A stretch of DNA of 64,000 nucleotides. Origin: Wyeomyia smithii. Its lineage: Eukaryota > Arthropoda > Insecta > Diptera > Culicidae. The DNA lies in contig NC_073695.1 in the NCBI RefSeq assembly GCF_029784165.1, forward strand, positions 207,347,781 through 207,411,780, in the 5' to 3' direction. The position numbers and the translations under genes are program-made. This document shows positions 35,195 to 47,339 of the stretch, in pieces. The notes below the pieces were generated by a model. It did no database searches, was not told the DNA's origin, and saw nothing but the letters and a program-made list of their open reading frames with translations. Positions within the stretch are counted from its first letter, which is position 1; the number at the start of each line of letters is the position of its first letter.

Positions 35195-35434
35195 TACGTA
35201 ACTACAATCCCAGCTGGTCTCGAGGTACGATGCTGGCCTAACAAGCCAGTCGCCGTAGGTTCGAGTCTCGGCTCGGGAGAGACTGTTAGTGTCAGTAGGA
35301 TCGTAGCGCTAGCCCCGCAATTGTCCTGTACACTCAACAGTTGGCTGCGAAGTCTGTGTATAATAAAAAACAGAAGGTCGAGATCCGATACGGAATGTAG
35401 CACCAAGGCTTTGCTTTTTTTTACGTAACTACAA
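35195..35434 (+). mobile_element. tRNA-derived SINE with 13-bp target duplication
   Basis: The 214-bp body (35208-35421) is bracketed by TACGTAACTACAA at 35195-35207 and 35422-35434, an exact match. A B-box-like GGTTCGAGTC is at 35258-35267, preceded by a tRNA-like hairpin region (CTGGCC-TAACAA-GCCAG). The 3' end is a T-run that would end Pol III transcription. The sequence matches, as far as I can recall, a tRNA-related SINE common in Aedes-type genomes. A decayed relative is at 46425-46490. Confidence 0.85.
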
Positions 35435-36390
35435 ACATTGTAACAATCATGATTAATCTTGCAGATTATTTGACCTAAACTTATGAATGTTAAAAAAACA
35501 GCAGATGACCATTTACATCCTACATCAACTCCAGCTCTCATATTTTTACTTTGTGGAGGTAATTTCCGGTATCTGGCGGACAGCCCAAGGTGGTCAAATT
35601 CAATCCAATCGTAGTGTTTTCAGAAACAGAATGATACCCAGCCGTGCAATGTCCGGGGCAGTACAGTGTTGTCGTCGTGCGAATAAAAAATATCGTTGCC
35701 GACGATATTTTGTGCTTCCCGGAGCGGTTCACGGCAGCAACTTGCGAAGATGTGACTATGTGGCAGTGAAATATTTTCGTTTTTTTTTTTGCATTCGCTT
35801 CACGGCTTGGACTCTGCCCGACAGCAGTGGGAACAGCGCTTAATTCGCATATAATTTTGTAAAAGCAATCCGAAGGTGAATAGGTATGACAAGAGTGAAT
35901 ACATAGAGTGGCGCAGAGTCTGAAGCAAGAAAAACCAAACGAACCAAACGATCAAAATAAACAAATTTTACTACTTTGCTAGACTTATCGGAAAGGGTAT
36001 TATGATTATTAAAAAAAGCTTACAATAAATTGAGTTTTTTATTTTTTTTTTATTTTTAACTTTAAAGAAAGCGTACAATATATTGAATTCAATTTAATTT
36101 AATTTATTTTTTTTTTTTCGTTTATGTATATGTGCATTCAATTGTGTAGGTTTGTTTGTTCGATCGATGTCGCAATCGGTGAATCGTTCGTATCAGTCTA
36201 AGAAGTAAAATAAAGTAAAAACATAAGTAACTGGTCTCATAATGGAAACATTGAATTTTTTACCTATGCTTTCCCGCAGAAGCAAGTCTCCCGATCCCTT
36301 TGAACCTTCTAGCTGATCGTTGGACCATACTGTAATGTTGTAAAGAGTTTTCAGAAAACAGTTTGGAGGCAACAATTCATCATCGGCAGC
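35435..36390. other. Unrecognised sequence, AT-rich
   Basis: No gene is recognised. Poly-A/T tracts dominate about 36010-36120. Confidence 0.4.
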
Positions 36391-36486
36391 AATTCCAGCA
36401 GCAGTAGCAATAGTCCCAGCAGCAGCAGTAGTCTCAGCAGCAGCAGTAGTCCTAGCAGTAGCAGTAGTTCAGCAGCAGTAGCAGTC
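36391..36486 (+). repeat. Degenerate CAG/AGT trinucleotide microsatellite
   Basis: Interrupted GCAGCAGTAGCAGTAGTC-type repeats run about 95 bp. On the reverse strand they make a leucine-rich frame of a kind common for such repeats, not evidence of a gene. Confidence 0.85.
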
Positions 36487-37618
36487 TTAACGTCTTTTGT
36501 TGTTTTGTTGTTGAATCTACCACCCGCAATAATTTTACCATGAAAAACACTGTCGGTGACTTCTGAATGCATATAAAAAATGCCTAAAAATGGCTGTGAA
36601 GATACATAACAACCCCTCTTTTCATTGTAAAAATGACAAACACAGTGTTTTTTATTGTTCTGAACAATGATATTTAATGTAGAATTGATGTATTTACAAT
36701 AGAAAACATAGTCAAATTATGATAAAGCTATATACAATTACAGCAATCGCTAAGGTTTTTTGATGTTACTGTTTTCGGGTGCTCTCGTACTGGTTTCTTT
36801 CACTTGAGTTTGGCATTGGAAATCTTGAAGCACACCAGGTATAGGTCACAGCTTCCCGTTGGCTGCGGCCACGTACAGATCCCGCTCGTAATGATCATGA
36901 ACCTATTCAAAATGACAAAAAACATTTTATTCATCACTTGCAATTATTTTCTAGTTTACTTACACTGCAAAGTCGGGTGTTTTCGGTAGTAAAATAATCT
37001 GCTGAAAGACAGCAAACGTCCATGCGTAGCTTTGTTACTATCGGATTCTTTGGAAACCGTAGTGTATCGCCAGAGTGTTTATCTTCAAACAAAGTGCATT
37101 ATGGACCAGTAAATACACCTCTATATCATCGGTTGAAGGAAACACTAACACAACTCAAAATTTTAAGTATTTGATGTCAAAAACTGTCAGCTCACAAAGC
37201 ATCTAGCATAGTTGTGTCCATTTTGTTCCGCTAACCAGAACAGAAGCTTATTAGACCACAAACTTTCAAACGTGTGTTTCCCGAAACAAGTACGTTGATT
37301 GATCGTACGCACCGTCTCATTGTTTTTCAAGGGACCCTAGGAATGTATGCAAGATTTTTCTCAACTAAAAAACTAAAAACTTGGTGTCTAGTAAATATTA
37401 TTGATATGAATTTTATTACAACCGAAATTTTGATCCTGATTCGTGCCATGTTTATCGTGGTTCGGGCCATTTAAGATTTTATTTCTTCCTAATAATAAAT
37501 AGAAGTGGAGCATTACAAATTGATGGAAAACGTGATATAAACGTACTTTTGTGTCAAATACAGTTATATTCTTCATACTATAATAAAGAATAATGTAAAA
37601 AATACCCACATGCATATG
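36487..37618. other. Unrecognised sequence
   Basis: No gene, splice pair or structured repeat was recognised. The small reading frames on both strands lack motifs. Confidence 0.4.
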
Positions 37619-38300
37619 AGCTGTTGCGGAACAGAGTGGTCTATGTGCCATCGAGCAAATTTTTCAGGAGAGGCAATTTTCAAAAAATCTCTGAATAAAA
37701 TTCTGTTCAACGGAATCTTTCGGACAAAATGTTCTAATATAAAAGTTATGAAGTGGTTTAACATGTGAATACATAAAATTACCATTTTTTTGGCGAAATG
37801 AGTGAATTTACCATACCAATGCACGTAGACCACTCTGACTTCATACATATTTTACTGGAATCCTCGTATCGTTTCGAAACAGAGTGGTCTATGTACAAAA
37901 ACATAAATAAAAATGACGTTAACTCGTACTAGTGGCTAGTGTCACATGTTATTTGATGTACATGGCATGTCACATGTAACATGTGACGTGTAACATTACA
38001 TGTAACACAAAATGTTACATATTACATGATATTTGACATGTTATATTTTTCGTGTTACATCACGTGTAACATGTTACAGGACAAGTGACAAGTTACATAT
38101 CACATTCAATATGTTACATATATGTCACATAGCCATTCTGTTTCGGACGAAATTTCAATATAGTATCAATCTGCTTTAAAGTTCGATTTTTCGAAATTTT
38201 TCTAGTCTTCTAACTTCAGTTTCTTGGGAAGATACGGATTATGTGAAAAACTCATTTTTGAAAAAAAATGGTCTTTAGACCACTCTGTTCCGCAACGGCT
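37619..38300. mobile_element. Inverted-repeat element with GAACAGAGTGGTC termini
   Basis: The left end AGCTGTTGCGGAACAGAGTG (37619) and the right end, the complement of AGCCGTTGCGGAACAGAGTG (ending 38300), form 25-bp inverted repeats with one mismatch. Two further internal copies of CAGAGTGGTCTA lie at 37826-37837 (complement) and 37880-37891, so the motif occurs four times, alternating in strand. No transposase is visible. The flanks (GCATATG and AATATATG) do not give an exact duplication, so superfamily and exact ends are open. The ACATGT-rich array at 37935-38130 lies inside. Confidence 0.6.
37935..38130. repeat. ACATGT-rich palindromic array
   Basis: About 195 bp is made almost wholly of overlapping variants of TGTAACATGTTACA and TGTCACATG words. 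Spacing is irregular (about 9 to 22 bp) and both strands read alike. It lies inside the inverted-repeat element at 37619-38300. Confidence 0.8.
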
Positions 38301-38555
38301 AATATATGGGTATACAAGAAGATTTTGCAGTCCCGTTAGGATAGGCTTTGTCGTATTGAAAATTGTTGAAGTTTATTTTGAAAAAGAAATTTAATGTGAG
38401 GGTTTGACACTCTTTTTCTGTACGGACTTCCTCACTGCGATCAGAATCGTTGATCTGTTGTAAGATATATCTGGGTGTCTGCTGTATCCCGCACTTCTAT
38501 TATTAGCAATACCACTATTGAGAAGTGGCATGCTTAAAATTAATTAATTGGTGCT

Positions 38556-38722
38556 GGGTTCGATGATGGCAATTTCGGTCACGGGTTACTTTAAAACACG
38601 TTTTATTATGTCAAAGCCGACGTTTCAAGGATATATATATATATAACGATATATACGTCGGCTTTGACATAATAAAACGTGTTTTAAAGTAACCCGTGAC
38701 CGAAATTGCCATCATCGAACCC
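38556..38722. repeat. Perfect palindrome: 68-bp arms, 31-bp AT-rich spacer
   Basis: The arms 38556-38623 and 38655-38722 are exact reverse complements over all 68 bases. The spacer, 38624-38654, is a (TA)-rich stretch. No coding frame or known transposon end is recognised. Perfect arm identity means recent origin, active homogenisation or an assembly or library fold-back artefact. Confidence 0.92.
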
Positions 38723-41700
38723 ATTAACTATTTATTGGTCAAACAACGCTTAACATTTATTGGTGCTTGTATGTAATATGATTTTACACTCTTTTTTACT
38801 CACTATCGGCTCTACTATACCGAGCCTCGTTCCTCCCGCCAAATATTTCCAATAAAATTCCCTGGAAAAGTTTCATCGTGCGTCCTTCTAACCAGTTTTA
38901 TTTATATCGAATGGTCTGATTCTACTAAGAATCGAACCCGTGACTAAATGCATACTTTTTTACACTTCCATCTTTTTTTTTTTTTCAAAACAAATTATCA
39001 GTCACTAGAGTCACTGACTGCTTCTATTCGCATAATAGTGCTATGTAAAATTTGAGTGTTCTTTTGTTTGCGATATTGGGTTCATTTTGGGATTCTTTTC
39101 AAGAAGAGCCATTAAAAAAGTAAGGTTTGATTCTCACAACCTCGATTTAAATGGCTATTCTTGGAGACCACGCCAAAATGGACCCAATTCCGCAAAAAAA
39201 AAAAAAAAAACAGGAAAGCTTAGGACTTCAACATAGGACTGTTGTGCGAATAGCGGCAGCGCAGTCATTGTACCAAAACATAATTTTTCCAACGGCTCTC
39301 GCGAACGGAGGATTTTGCATAATTTACTTTTTTACAAAAATAGTGATCTTTTTTCGTTGTTCACGTAAAATATTTCGGTTTTTGTAGTAAGAAAAAAATA
39401 TTGCTTCAAAAAAAACTGTCGTTTCCGAGCATGCTATTATTGTTATAAACAAGCCAGTTAATGGTTCTTCAAAACCAGTGCTTACCACAGCCACATTTTC
39501 TTGGAAAAAATAGTTTCGAGATAATCGTGGTATGTGGCGCGCAGCAGCAGATTACGCGCTTGCAATAGCTGGCAAATCGGTTCTACTGCTCAAACGTTTA
39601 TGTTTTTTTTAAATATGCTCTAGTTGAAAAAATCGACATGTTTTTAATGCTTTATCTGAAAGTACATATCCTTTTAGAAAATGCAATAAAGAATATTTCG
39701 ATTTGTTTCAACTAACGCTAGTGTATAACCAACCCCTAATAGTAAATACAGATTAATTTAGTTTATTAGTACTTTCACCTTTACGTGGCTATATCTATTT
39801 TGAAAATGCAAAAAGCGATAATTCAAATATTTTTTTCAGGTTCAGGACGTTACTTCGATGTACTCCAGCATTGAGCAATTTCGAATAGGTATTATGTAAC
39901 ATTGGTGTAACACCGATTTACCAACAACAAAAAGTACGAAAAGCAAAAAATTTTGAAGCAGTGCTTTCGGACACTCGGTCTTTTGAAAGATTCAAAAATG
40001 AATTTTAAAACGATGTAAAACGAGTTTGCCATTGGGGCAATTCAACGAATTGGCACTGCCGTACCAAGAGCCTGAAAATGGTCTCGAACAGAATTCGGAC
40101 GTGCAAAATGTGTCGGAAACGCTATCCATTGTTGTAACCGATATTCGGCTATTCCGATTGAGTGGCTACCCTGATTATTTAAGTATTACATACTATTTTA
40201 CAACTAATAATGATAGAGTTCAGTTTGCTTCACAACTCTGTTAGTTTAAGCATTTTAAAAATTAGCATTAGCTTAGCGAAAATGCGAAGGGTTTGGGACT
40301 ATTTCAGCAGCAGACGAAAAAAGTCTGGTTTTCTACAGCATACTAATGCAAAATCTGCCGAAAAGCGACCTCTGTCGATGTGATGCAATTCCTTCCCGAT
40401 ACTCTAGTTATTTTTCTATTTTGTGTTCATCATTTTTACTGGATTTTGTTAACCCTGGAAAGAAAAGCATATTTTGATGTGCGTAAAAGAATAATAATAC
40501 GTCGAATTGACTCCCGGCTTTCAAATAATTGAAAATGCAATTGTTACTTCAAAAACTATCATTGAATGGTCATTACAGTATTAACTCATCGATAAACAAC
40601 AAACACCAGAACTCAGGTTTTAATGTTTCTTTCTTCTCCATTTCTTTTACCATTTAAAAAAAAGTTAAAAGAAAAATTAGAAACTAATTAGAGTGATCTA
40701 TTGGTAATTAAAAATATTTTAACAACCAAAACGGTTTCTTTGATAGTGGCATAGTGTTTTTGGAAAAGTTGTAGATAATTATTTTGACATTAAAAAAAAT
40801 ATTAGCTGCGATTTTTTTTTTTTAAATATTGTTTTTTTTTTCAAAAGTACAATTTTTTTTTTCATGATTTCTCCATGAGCGGACAGTCCGCAGTGTTTAG
40901 GTAATCTTTTGTAGTTTTCATGAAAAAATATGATTTTTTTAAAAATGAGCTTTTTTCAATTGTTAAGTTAATATTTAAAAAATAAATAAATTTGAATAAA
41001 TTAAAAAAAAATACAAAAAAATTCCAGAGTAAAGATAAAATTATTATCTACAACTTTGCCGAAGACGTCACACCGATCAAACCAACCGTTTTGGTTAATC
41101 ATCAATACCTTTCCAATATAGCATTTTTCTGTGCCTTCTCGAAAATGAGCCGTGTTTCAAAAAACCAAACCAATAGCACAAAATTGCGACTATGCAAAGT
41201 TTAAAACTGGGACATTTGTTGTGGAAGTTTCTTCAGATTGCGTTGAAGTTTATGTCTTTAAAATGACGAGCCAAATGACCGAATACATAACCTGAGCTCA
41301 CATTGTCCTAGAACAACATTTACTTTCTAAGAAAGTGTTCTACGCTTGCACGTAAGAGTTTTCTAAACACTTCCGGTTTTTTTTCCAGAAAACAACTAAC
41401 ATTTGATTCTTTTTTGGAAAATTTGGCGAAATCGACTGAAATAAAATTATTTACAAAGTCCTACATACGTTTTTGGTATGTAATAGCCATAAAAAAATAA
41501 ATTGACTCCAGTCGATTGTAAAAATGTTGTTTGAAGAAGACCGCATTTTAAAAGTTTAGTATCCCAAAATCGTTCTTCATTCGAGGGAAACGTAGCTTCC
41601 AAAAAACGCGAAAATTTAAAAATCCTCGTGAAAATACCGGGTAAACTCTGAAATCCTCGTGGAAAAATTTTATTTGTTAAATTTTTTTGAGCATGTCTGC

Positions 41701-41807
41701 TGAATACTTTTTGAAAAAGATTAAAAAGCAAACGGCTTTTCTGGGTAACTCGAGTAAAAAACGCGGTAATTTCGAAATTCACTGTTTACCCACTTTTGGG
41801 AGTACAC
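38723..41807. other. Long stretch without recognised genes
   Basis: AT-rich sequence with homopolymer runs (for example about 17 A at 39196-39212). An ATG-less frame at 40026-40244 gives 72 residues without a motif. I see no named element. A set of weak relatives of the ACGCGG-family repeat (CCGGGTAAACTCTGAAATCC) lies at 41635-41780, just before the MITE copy. Confidence 0.35.
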
Positions 41808-42001
41808 TAAGGTCGCTTTTTAAGCGGCTTTTTTTACGCGAATTCCGGAATTTACGCGGTTTTTTTAACGCGGATTCCAGAATTTACGCGGTTTTTTTTA
41901 CGCGGATTCCGGAATTTACGCGAATTCCAGAATTTACGCGGTTTTTTTTTACGCGGATTCCGGAATTTACGCGGTTTCTTTTTACGCGGCACGTATCCCC
42001 C
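41808..42001. mobile_element. TA-flanked MITE, 'ACGCGG' family, copy 2 (truncated)
   Basis: The left end is AGGTCGCTTTTTAAGCGG, preceded by TA at 41808-41809. The interior repeats the TTCCGGAATTTACGCGG unit about six times, in the orientation opposite to copy 1. The right end stops at CACGTATCCCC where the final 20 or so bases of the terminal repeat should follow, so it is truncated. Confidence 0.75.
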
Positions 42002-44013
42002 TCTCATTTCACCGAAAAAGTAGTCAAAATTACAAGATTCCTCACGGCTTTCGATATTTCCGAAAGGAGACAGATTCAGGCAACCGATTTAACGTATATT
42101 CACAAACAAAACAATAGATTTTTAGACAAAAAAACCTTAAGTCCCGTTGCCGCATAACAATAGCGCATTGACCGGTTGCCAGCCAAAAGCTTGTTTTTGA
42201 TTATTTCTGTGACCGTTTGCGCACTATTAAAGCAGAAAAGGGTGTTAAATGTTATGTACTTATACTGTAAAAGACACGCTAAAGAAATTTGTCAATTATT
42301 ATATAACTTGGTAGTAAAACTACGGTGGGCGGACTTACCCTGTTTACCCCTAATAAGAGTTTAAAGTTCATTACTTGAGGTAAAAACTGATTTTTCTCCA
42401 CCAGGAATGGGTTAAGCTTAAATCCGCTTGAGAAAATGTCTTGAGGCCAGAAATTTCAAAAGTCGATTTTGAAGAATTCACGTTTTCAAAGATCAGAAGC
42501 AACGAAAATAATTTGAAATTCAATTCAAAATTCATGAAATGGTAGAGGTTTAAAATGCAGAGCCTGTCTTTGTTTTTTTTTCTCAAATTGCTTGCATACT
42601 CCTCCAAAATCAGAAAGACTTATTTTTCAAAAAAAAAAAGTCAAAACTATAAGGGCCATAGCGAAAACTATTCGCTTAAAATAAACCTGGAAAAATACCA
42701 CGATAACAATGGTATCAAATTAGTCCTTTCTCTATTGTCGAGGCAATGACTGAGCCTCAAGAAATTCTAAGAAAACGGAAAAAATATTTTGAATGACAGA
42801 AATACACACAATTGTTCATAATTCAGCTCACAATTGCCATGAAACGTTTACAGAGACTAGAAAAAGATAATGAATATGTTCAAATATTTCTGAAGCTCTT
42901 CGATAAAAGTCAGCAATCAGATTTTAATTCAAAGTCAGAAATGCACCAAAAACATAGAAAAATCAGTTATAATATGAAAGTTATAAATTCAATTTTTTTA
43001 AATAGATTTTTGTTGAAAAATCGGAAATTTAGAACGCGGATTTAGAAAACACAAAACAAGCTCATTTAGCTCAAAAAGGCGCAAATTAATTCTAAGTAGC
43101 AGCAAAAATTATATTGAAGCCTGAAAGAAACTATTTAATTTCAAATTTAATCTAGAAAAGTGTGTGCAAAAATTTATTCTCAAACAAATTTAAACATGCC
43201 AGAAACGGCTATCATTGCAATTTCAGGCAAGGCGAAAAACTATCTCGATCCGGAGTCAAAAAAAGTGCTCTAATTATTATGAAAACTCTGAAAAATAACA
43301 AGAATGTTTCTTCTCATTCACTAAAAATGACTATGAAAAAGTTATCAGAAAACAAGAAAAAAAAATTAAATAATTATTAAAGCCAATTCAATAAAAAAAT
43401 TTAAAGTTAATTCAATTTAAAATTAAGTTTTAAAATAGAAATGAATAAGGCTAAAATCCGTAATAAAGCTTAAAAACAATTGATGAAATTTCTCAATGCT
43501 TGAAATAATAGAAAATGATTTGCAATTGCATTCCTCAGCCTTCATTCGAAAAATCAACAGCAAACAGATGTTGGCCGAAGTAGTTAGCCCTTTTGAGAGT
43601 TTTAAATGAAATAATAATACATATTGAAATCCAATTTCTCTCACAAATTTATTTTGTCAATGAATGAACGTGGCTGAACTTTTATATTTATGCGTTTTAA
43701 AACCGGGAAAAACACCAATTTCTAACCGGGAAAACCAGGAAAAAGCGAGAATTTGAAATTGGAAATCTGCTGGCCACCCTGTAATCAATTAAAGTTTATT
43801 AAACATATCTCTTTTCTTTTCTTCTGATAATTTATATTAGCATTAGCCAATGCTTTATTTTTTTCAAAGAAGCAGTAAATTATAATAACGAAAGAAAATA
43901 AGTATTTCACGTTCGCTAACGGCAAATTTGTGAGAAACAATTTGGTGATTCGATCATCTGGAAAATTCGATTATCCGGAGTGAAAAAAAATTCGACACTT
44001 CGGCTAAATATTG
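42002..44013. other. AT-rich sequence with repeat-like right edge
   Basis: No gene is recognised. Near 43765-43782 the sequence TGCTGGCCACCCTG looks like the right end of an element with CAGGGTGGCCA termini, but no left partner was found. At 42403-42417 CAGGAATGGGTTAA looks like a single piggyBac-like end. Many short frames reflect low-complexity A-rich DNA. Confidence 0.3.
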
Positions 44014-44767
44014 TACAGTCATACCTCGATATACGGCAACCTCGATATAAGGCAACCTCGATATAACGTAACTCGATATACGGTAAATTTTACCTCTATA
44101 TAACGTAACTTTTTAAGATGAATTAAAATTGAAAATAAATGATACAGCAACTGTATGGGTATAAATTGCTTCAAAAAAATGTTTGTAGTAAGTTTTGGAA
44201 CCAATGAAACCGATGCGAAAATTGTTCTAAATAAGAAAGGTTTAAAAATACTAACAGGTGATGAGAAATGAATTTTCACGCTTCTTCAGTAACAATTCAC
44301 AGTCTTGCAACAATTAAAAAAAATTATTTTTCATTGCTTGTTTTGATATTTTCTTTAAATGGGCATAAGAAAGATTTAAAAATACTGATAGGTGATGGGA
44401 AATAGGTTTTCGCGCATCTTTGAGTGACCATCAACAGTTTTGCATCAATCAAAAAAAAAATTGTTGCTTGTTGAAAATTGTCCTAAATCTGCATAAGAAT
44501 GGTTTGAAAATACTAATAGGTAATGGGAAATAGGTTTTCACGCTTCTTCGAGTAACCTCTTGTATCACTTGAAAAAAAAAATTTTATTTGCTTCTGAAAA
44601 TATTTCTAAATGAGCATAAGAAAGGTTTAAAAATACTGATAGGTTATGGAAAATAGGTTTTCGCGCATCTTTGAGTAACCATTAATATTCTTGCATAAAT
44701 TAAAAAAATGTTTTTTTAACGAAACGAAAATAAAAATAAAGTTGCCTTATATCGAGGTATGACTGTA
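44014..44767. mobile_element. pogo/Tigger-like non-autonomous element with internal tandem repeats
   Basis: The element spans 44016-44765, with TA at 44014-44015 and 44766-44767. The ends read CAGTCATACCTCGATATA and its complement, akin to the CAGNCATACCTCG termini of Tigger-like elements. After the left end, the CCTCGATATA word is repeated about four times at 16 to 17 bp steps (44024-44090), resembling subterminal transposase-binding sites. Inside are four direct repeats of 123 to 133 bp starting near 44233, 44366, 44494 and 44617. No transposase frame exists, so mobility would need one in trans. Confidence 0.8.
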
Positions 44768-46424
44768 TACGAAAGCGAATTTTTCCTCGATTTCTAATTA
44801 ATGTTTCAAAATAAAATAATCAAAAGTCCACTTATCAATGGCTAAGAAACAACGTGTCGCTCTAATTTTGAGAAAAAAAAAGCTTCAAAAAGTGAAGTTC
44901 ATAGCAGAACTCGTTATGTATTATTCTCCAAAAACACTAACCTGGCGAGTGCAATTGCACTCTATCGATGAGAAAATTGAATCCGTTATCGAGGATATCC
45001 AGCAACCACCTCTTGCTGAAAACCACCAAAACAACACACTTGCTGGTTGCGAACCAGCATTCTTTTCTAATATAGCTTGGATTAAATCCAAGTTACTTTT
45101 CCACTACACTTTTCCATAAACACCACACTTAACCCCCCCTGAGTTTCACAATTCTATTCACCAGAATATAAACAGTTTTTCACACTGCTGCATTGCAGCA
45201 TACTTGGCACCGGGAAAAACTACGCACTGTTTGGCAGCAGCCCGATTAACACTTCCGACACTTAAGATTACGCCGCGACAATCAAAATACGCGAATATAA
45301 ATTTCTAACGCGACACGAAATAATCCAACTTTTATAACAACTCGATTGAAAATTAAAAGTGCATCAAACCGTAATGCTACCGTATAAAAAAAAGCAAAAC
45401 AAGCAAGCAAACAAGAGCGCGTTGCTCTACCCCGAGTCTGTACGCAATGACAAAAAAAAAAAGCGTTCAACACATACAGATCGTGTATCTGTATGCGCAT
45501 ACGTTTATTACTCGTCGAGAATGAAGAGCGTTTTCATGCGAACCAACATGCCCGGCGCCAAAAGAGAAAGACGAAAAAACAGAAATAGAGCGTCCAGCGC
45601 ACACACCAATGCGAGAGATCGTGTATTTCGAGCGAATTTCGTTCAACCCGCATGAATTTTGAGAGAAGCGGGTCGGATGGTCCGAATCGCGTTCCATGAA
45701 ATTCTGACTGGGTAAGCACTTACCGGTCATATGAGAAGGTGAAGGAAAATTAGCGTGAAAGGTGCTTCTTCAGTGGATTAACACCCGTCGTGTCTGAGCT
45801 TGGAAATTCCTAAAGCTTATTCGTATATACTCTCTGTCTGCTATTGCCAAATATGGTTTATGTTTACATTGTTTTGCTGCGCTACGTTGGATGGTCGGCA
45901 CTAAACGCGGTGAGGAGAAGGGATTCGTTACTCATTTGGTGAGAATATAAGAGATACACTGAGCTGTGTCGATCAACTGTGGTAATACAGTTTCAGGCAA
46001 CACTAAAGTTTCATTCTCACTATATTGCTTGAGTATGATCAGTTAACATCAGCTGCCAATGTTTAGGTTTTGCTTGTATGAGCAAAGAGAGTCCAGAAAA
46101 TTACACACGATTGCAGGGTGCACAACAGTATGTACATTCGTTCAACTGGATTGTCGATAAAACTGAATTTTTTTGAGCATGAATCGTTGATGAGTGAAAA
46201 ACAAGAGAAAGAGAATAAAAATTCATAAATAAAACACGTTTGAGAAAAAAAATAAAGCTAGATTTGTTATCAACAGATTATCACTGCTACTATTTTATTT
46301 GTATTTTATTAATTTTTTCTTTCTACTCTTTTTTTCAGGTAAGTTTTTACATGTAGTATGATGCAGAAAAAATACGTTGTAACTTGTAAGTATGATATTC
46401 ATTTAGATTTAAGAATATGTGCTT
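44768..46424. other. Unrecognised sequence
   Basis: No supported gene. One ATG frame at 44838-45119 gives 93 residues with a lysine-rich start and no recognised family. It directly follows the pogo-like element. Some CpG-richer DNA lies at about 45480-45700. Confidence 0.35.
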
Positions 46425-46520
46425 AAGACAACAAGCCAGTTGTCGTATGTTCGAATCCCATATTTTGAGAGACTGTTAGCGTTAGATGGAAGAGAATGGC
46501 ACTGAATGGTTCACCAAAAA
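46425..46520 (+). mobile_element. Decayed SINE fragment
   Basis: A sequence running from ACAAGCCAGT-TGTCGTATGTTCGAATCCC through GAGAGACTGTTAG resembles the body of the SINE at 35208-35421, including the B-box-like GTTCGAATCC. The rest is lost and no target duplication is visible. Confidence 0.6.
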
Positions 46521-47339
46521 TCAGGAACAATAACATCTGTTCGTTTCTGTAACCGGGTGAAATGTCAAATGTATTTGAGTAAATTTTCGGAATAGTCATC
46601 CAAAAATCGTATTTATATGATATCTTCTCAGTGTTGTTGATTTTTACTAACGCTAAATATCAATCGTAGGGAATTTGCGAAAAGAAATTCATCATAATTG
46701 AAATGTTTTGTTTTTTGTTTGTTTTCGTTTAGTGTGAAATCTAACACCTTGGCGACAAACAAAAATATAACAAAGTACATCCTAATTGTTTTTTACTGTA
46801 CAAGTTCATACAGGTCATTGAGAGGCAGTTGCTTACTCTGGAGAGGAACTCAGCTGGACACTGGTGATAGTGTGCGTAGTTTGTTTTTAACGTTCTCGTT
46901 GAAAATTGCTATACTAGATTCATGTTGAATGGGAACGCGTATTGCCTTCAGTCAACAAAAATGTGGATGCTGTGGCCAAACTCTGAGTATTTCCATGTGT
47001 AAAATGCTCGGTCAATGCTCAATCTATCATGTTCTGCGACTCTCTTGCATGCAATATGCGTCTCTCGTTCTCCTGATCTCTCGCGCATCACATTACTCTC
47101 ACACAACACGCGCGCCGCATATTTGGTTCATGAATGAAAATCTACGTCGTATTTGTTGTTTTCCCTCCGCCTGCCAGGCAGCCTTTGAGGGTGGTTCGGC
47201 AACGATTCTTGTGTGAGCAGCATGAAATGTTCTGCGAACTCGTTCGGTGCCACTCAATTGATGATGCTCGTGTGAGTGTGTTATGTTGCCAGTTATTGTA
47301 GGGCAAGCAAGTCCATGGTGTTGTGGGCCCGGCAGTTTA
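46521..47339. other. Unrecognised sequence
   Basis: No supported gene or repeat. Several short ORFs overlap in different frames. Confidence 0.35.

Noticed and set aside
36351..36572. Leucine-rich reverse-strand frame
   Set aside because: Produced by the degenerate CAG/AGT microsatellite.
42403..42417. GGAATGGGTTAA, like a piggyBac-type end
   Set aside because: Only one end is present; no partner with TTAA was found within about 1 kb.
43765..43785. GGCCACCCTG, like the right end of a hAT-type element
   Set aside because: No left partner or duplication located; a 10-mer is too short alone.
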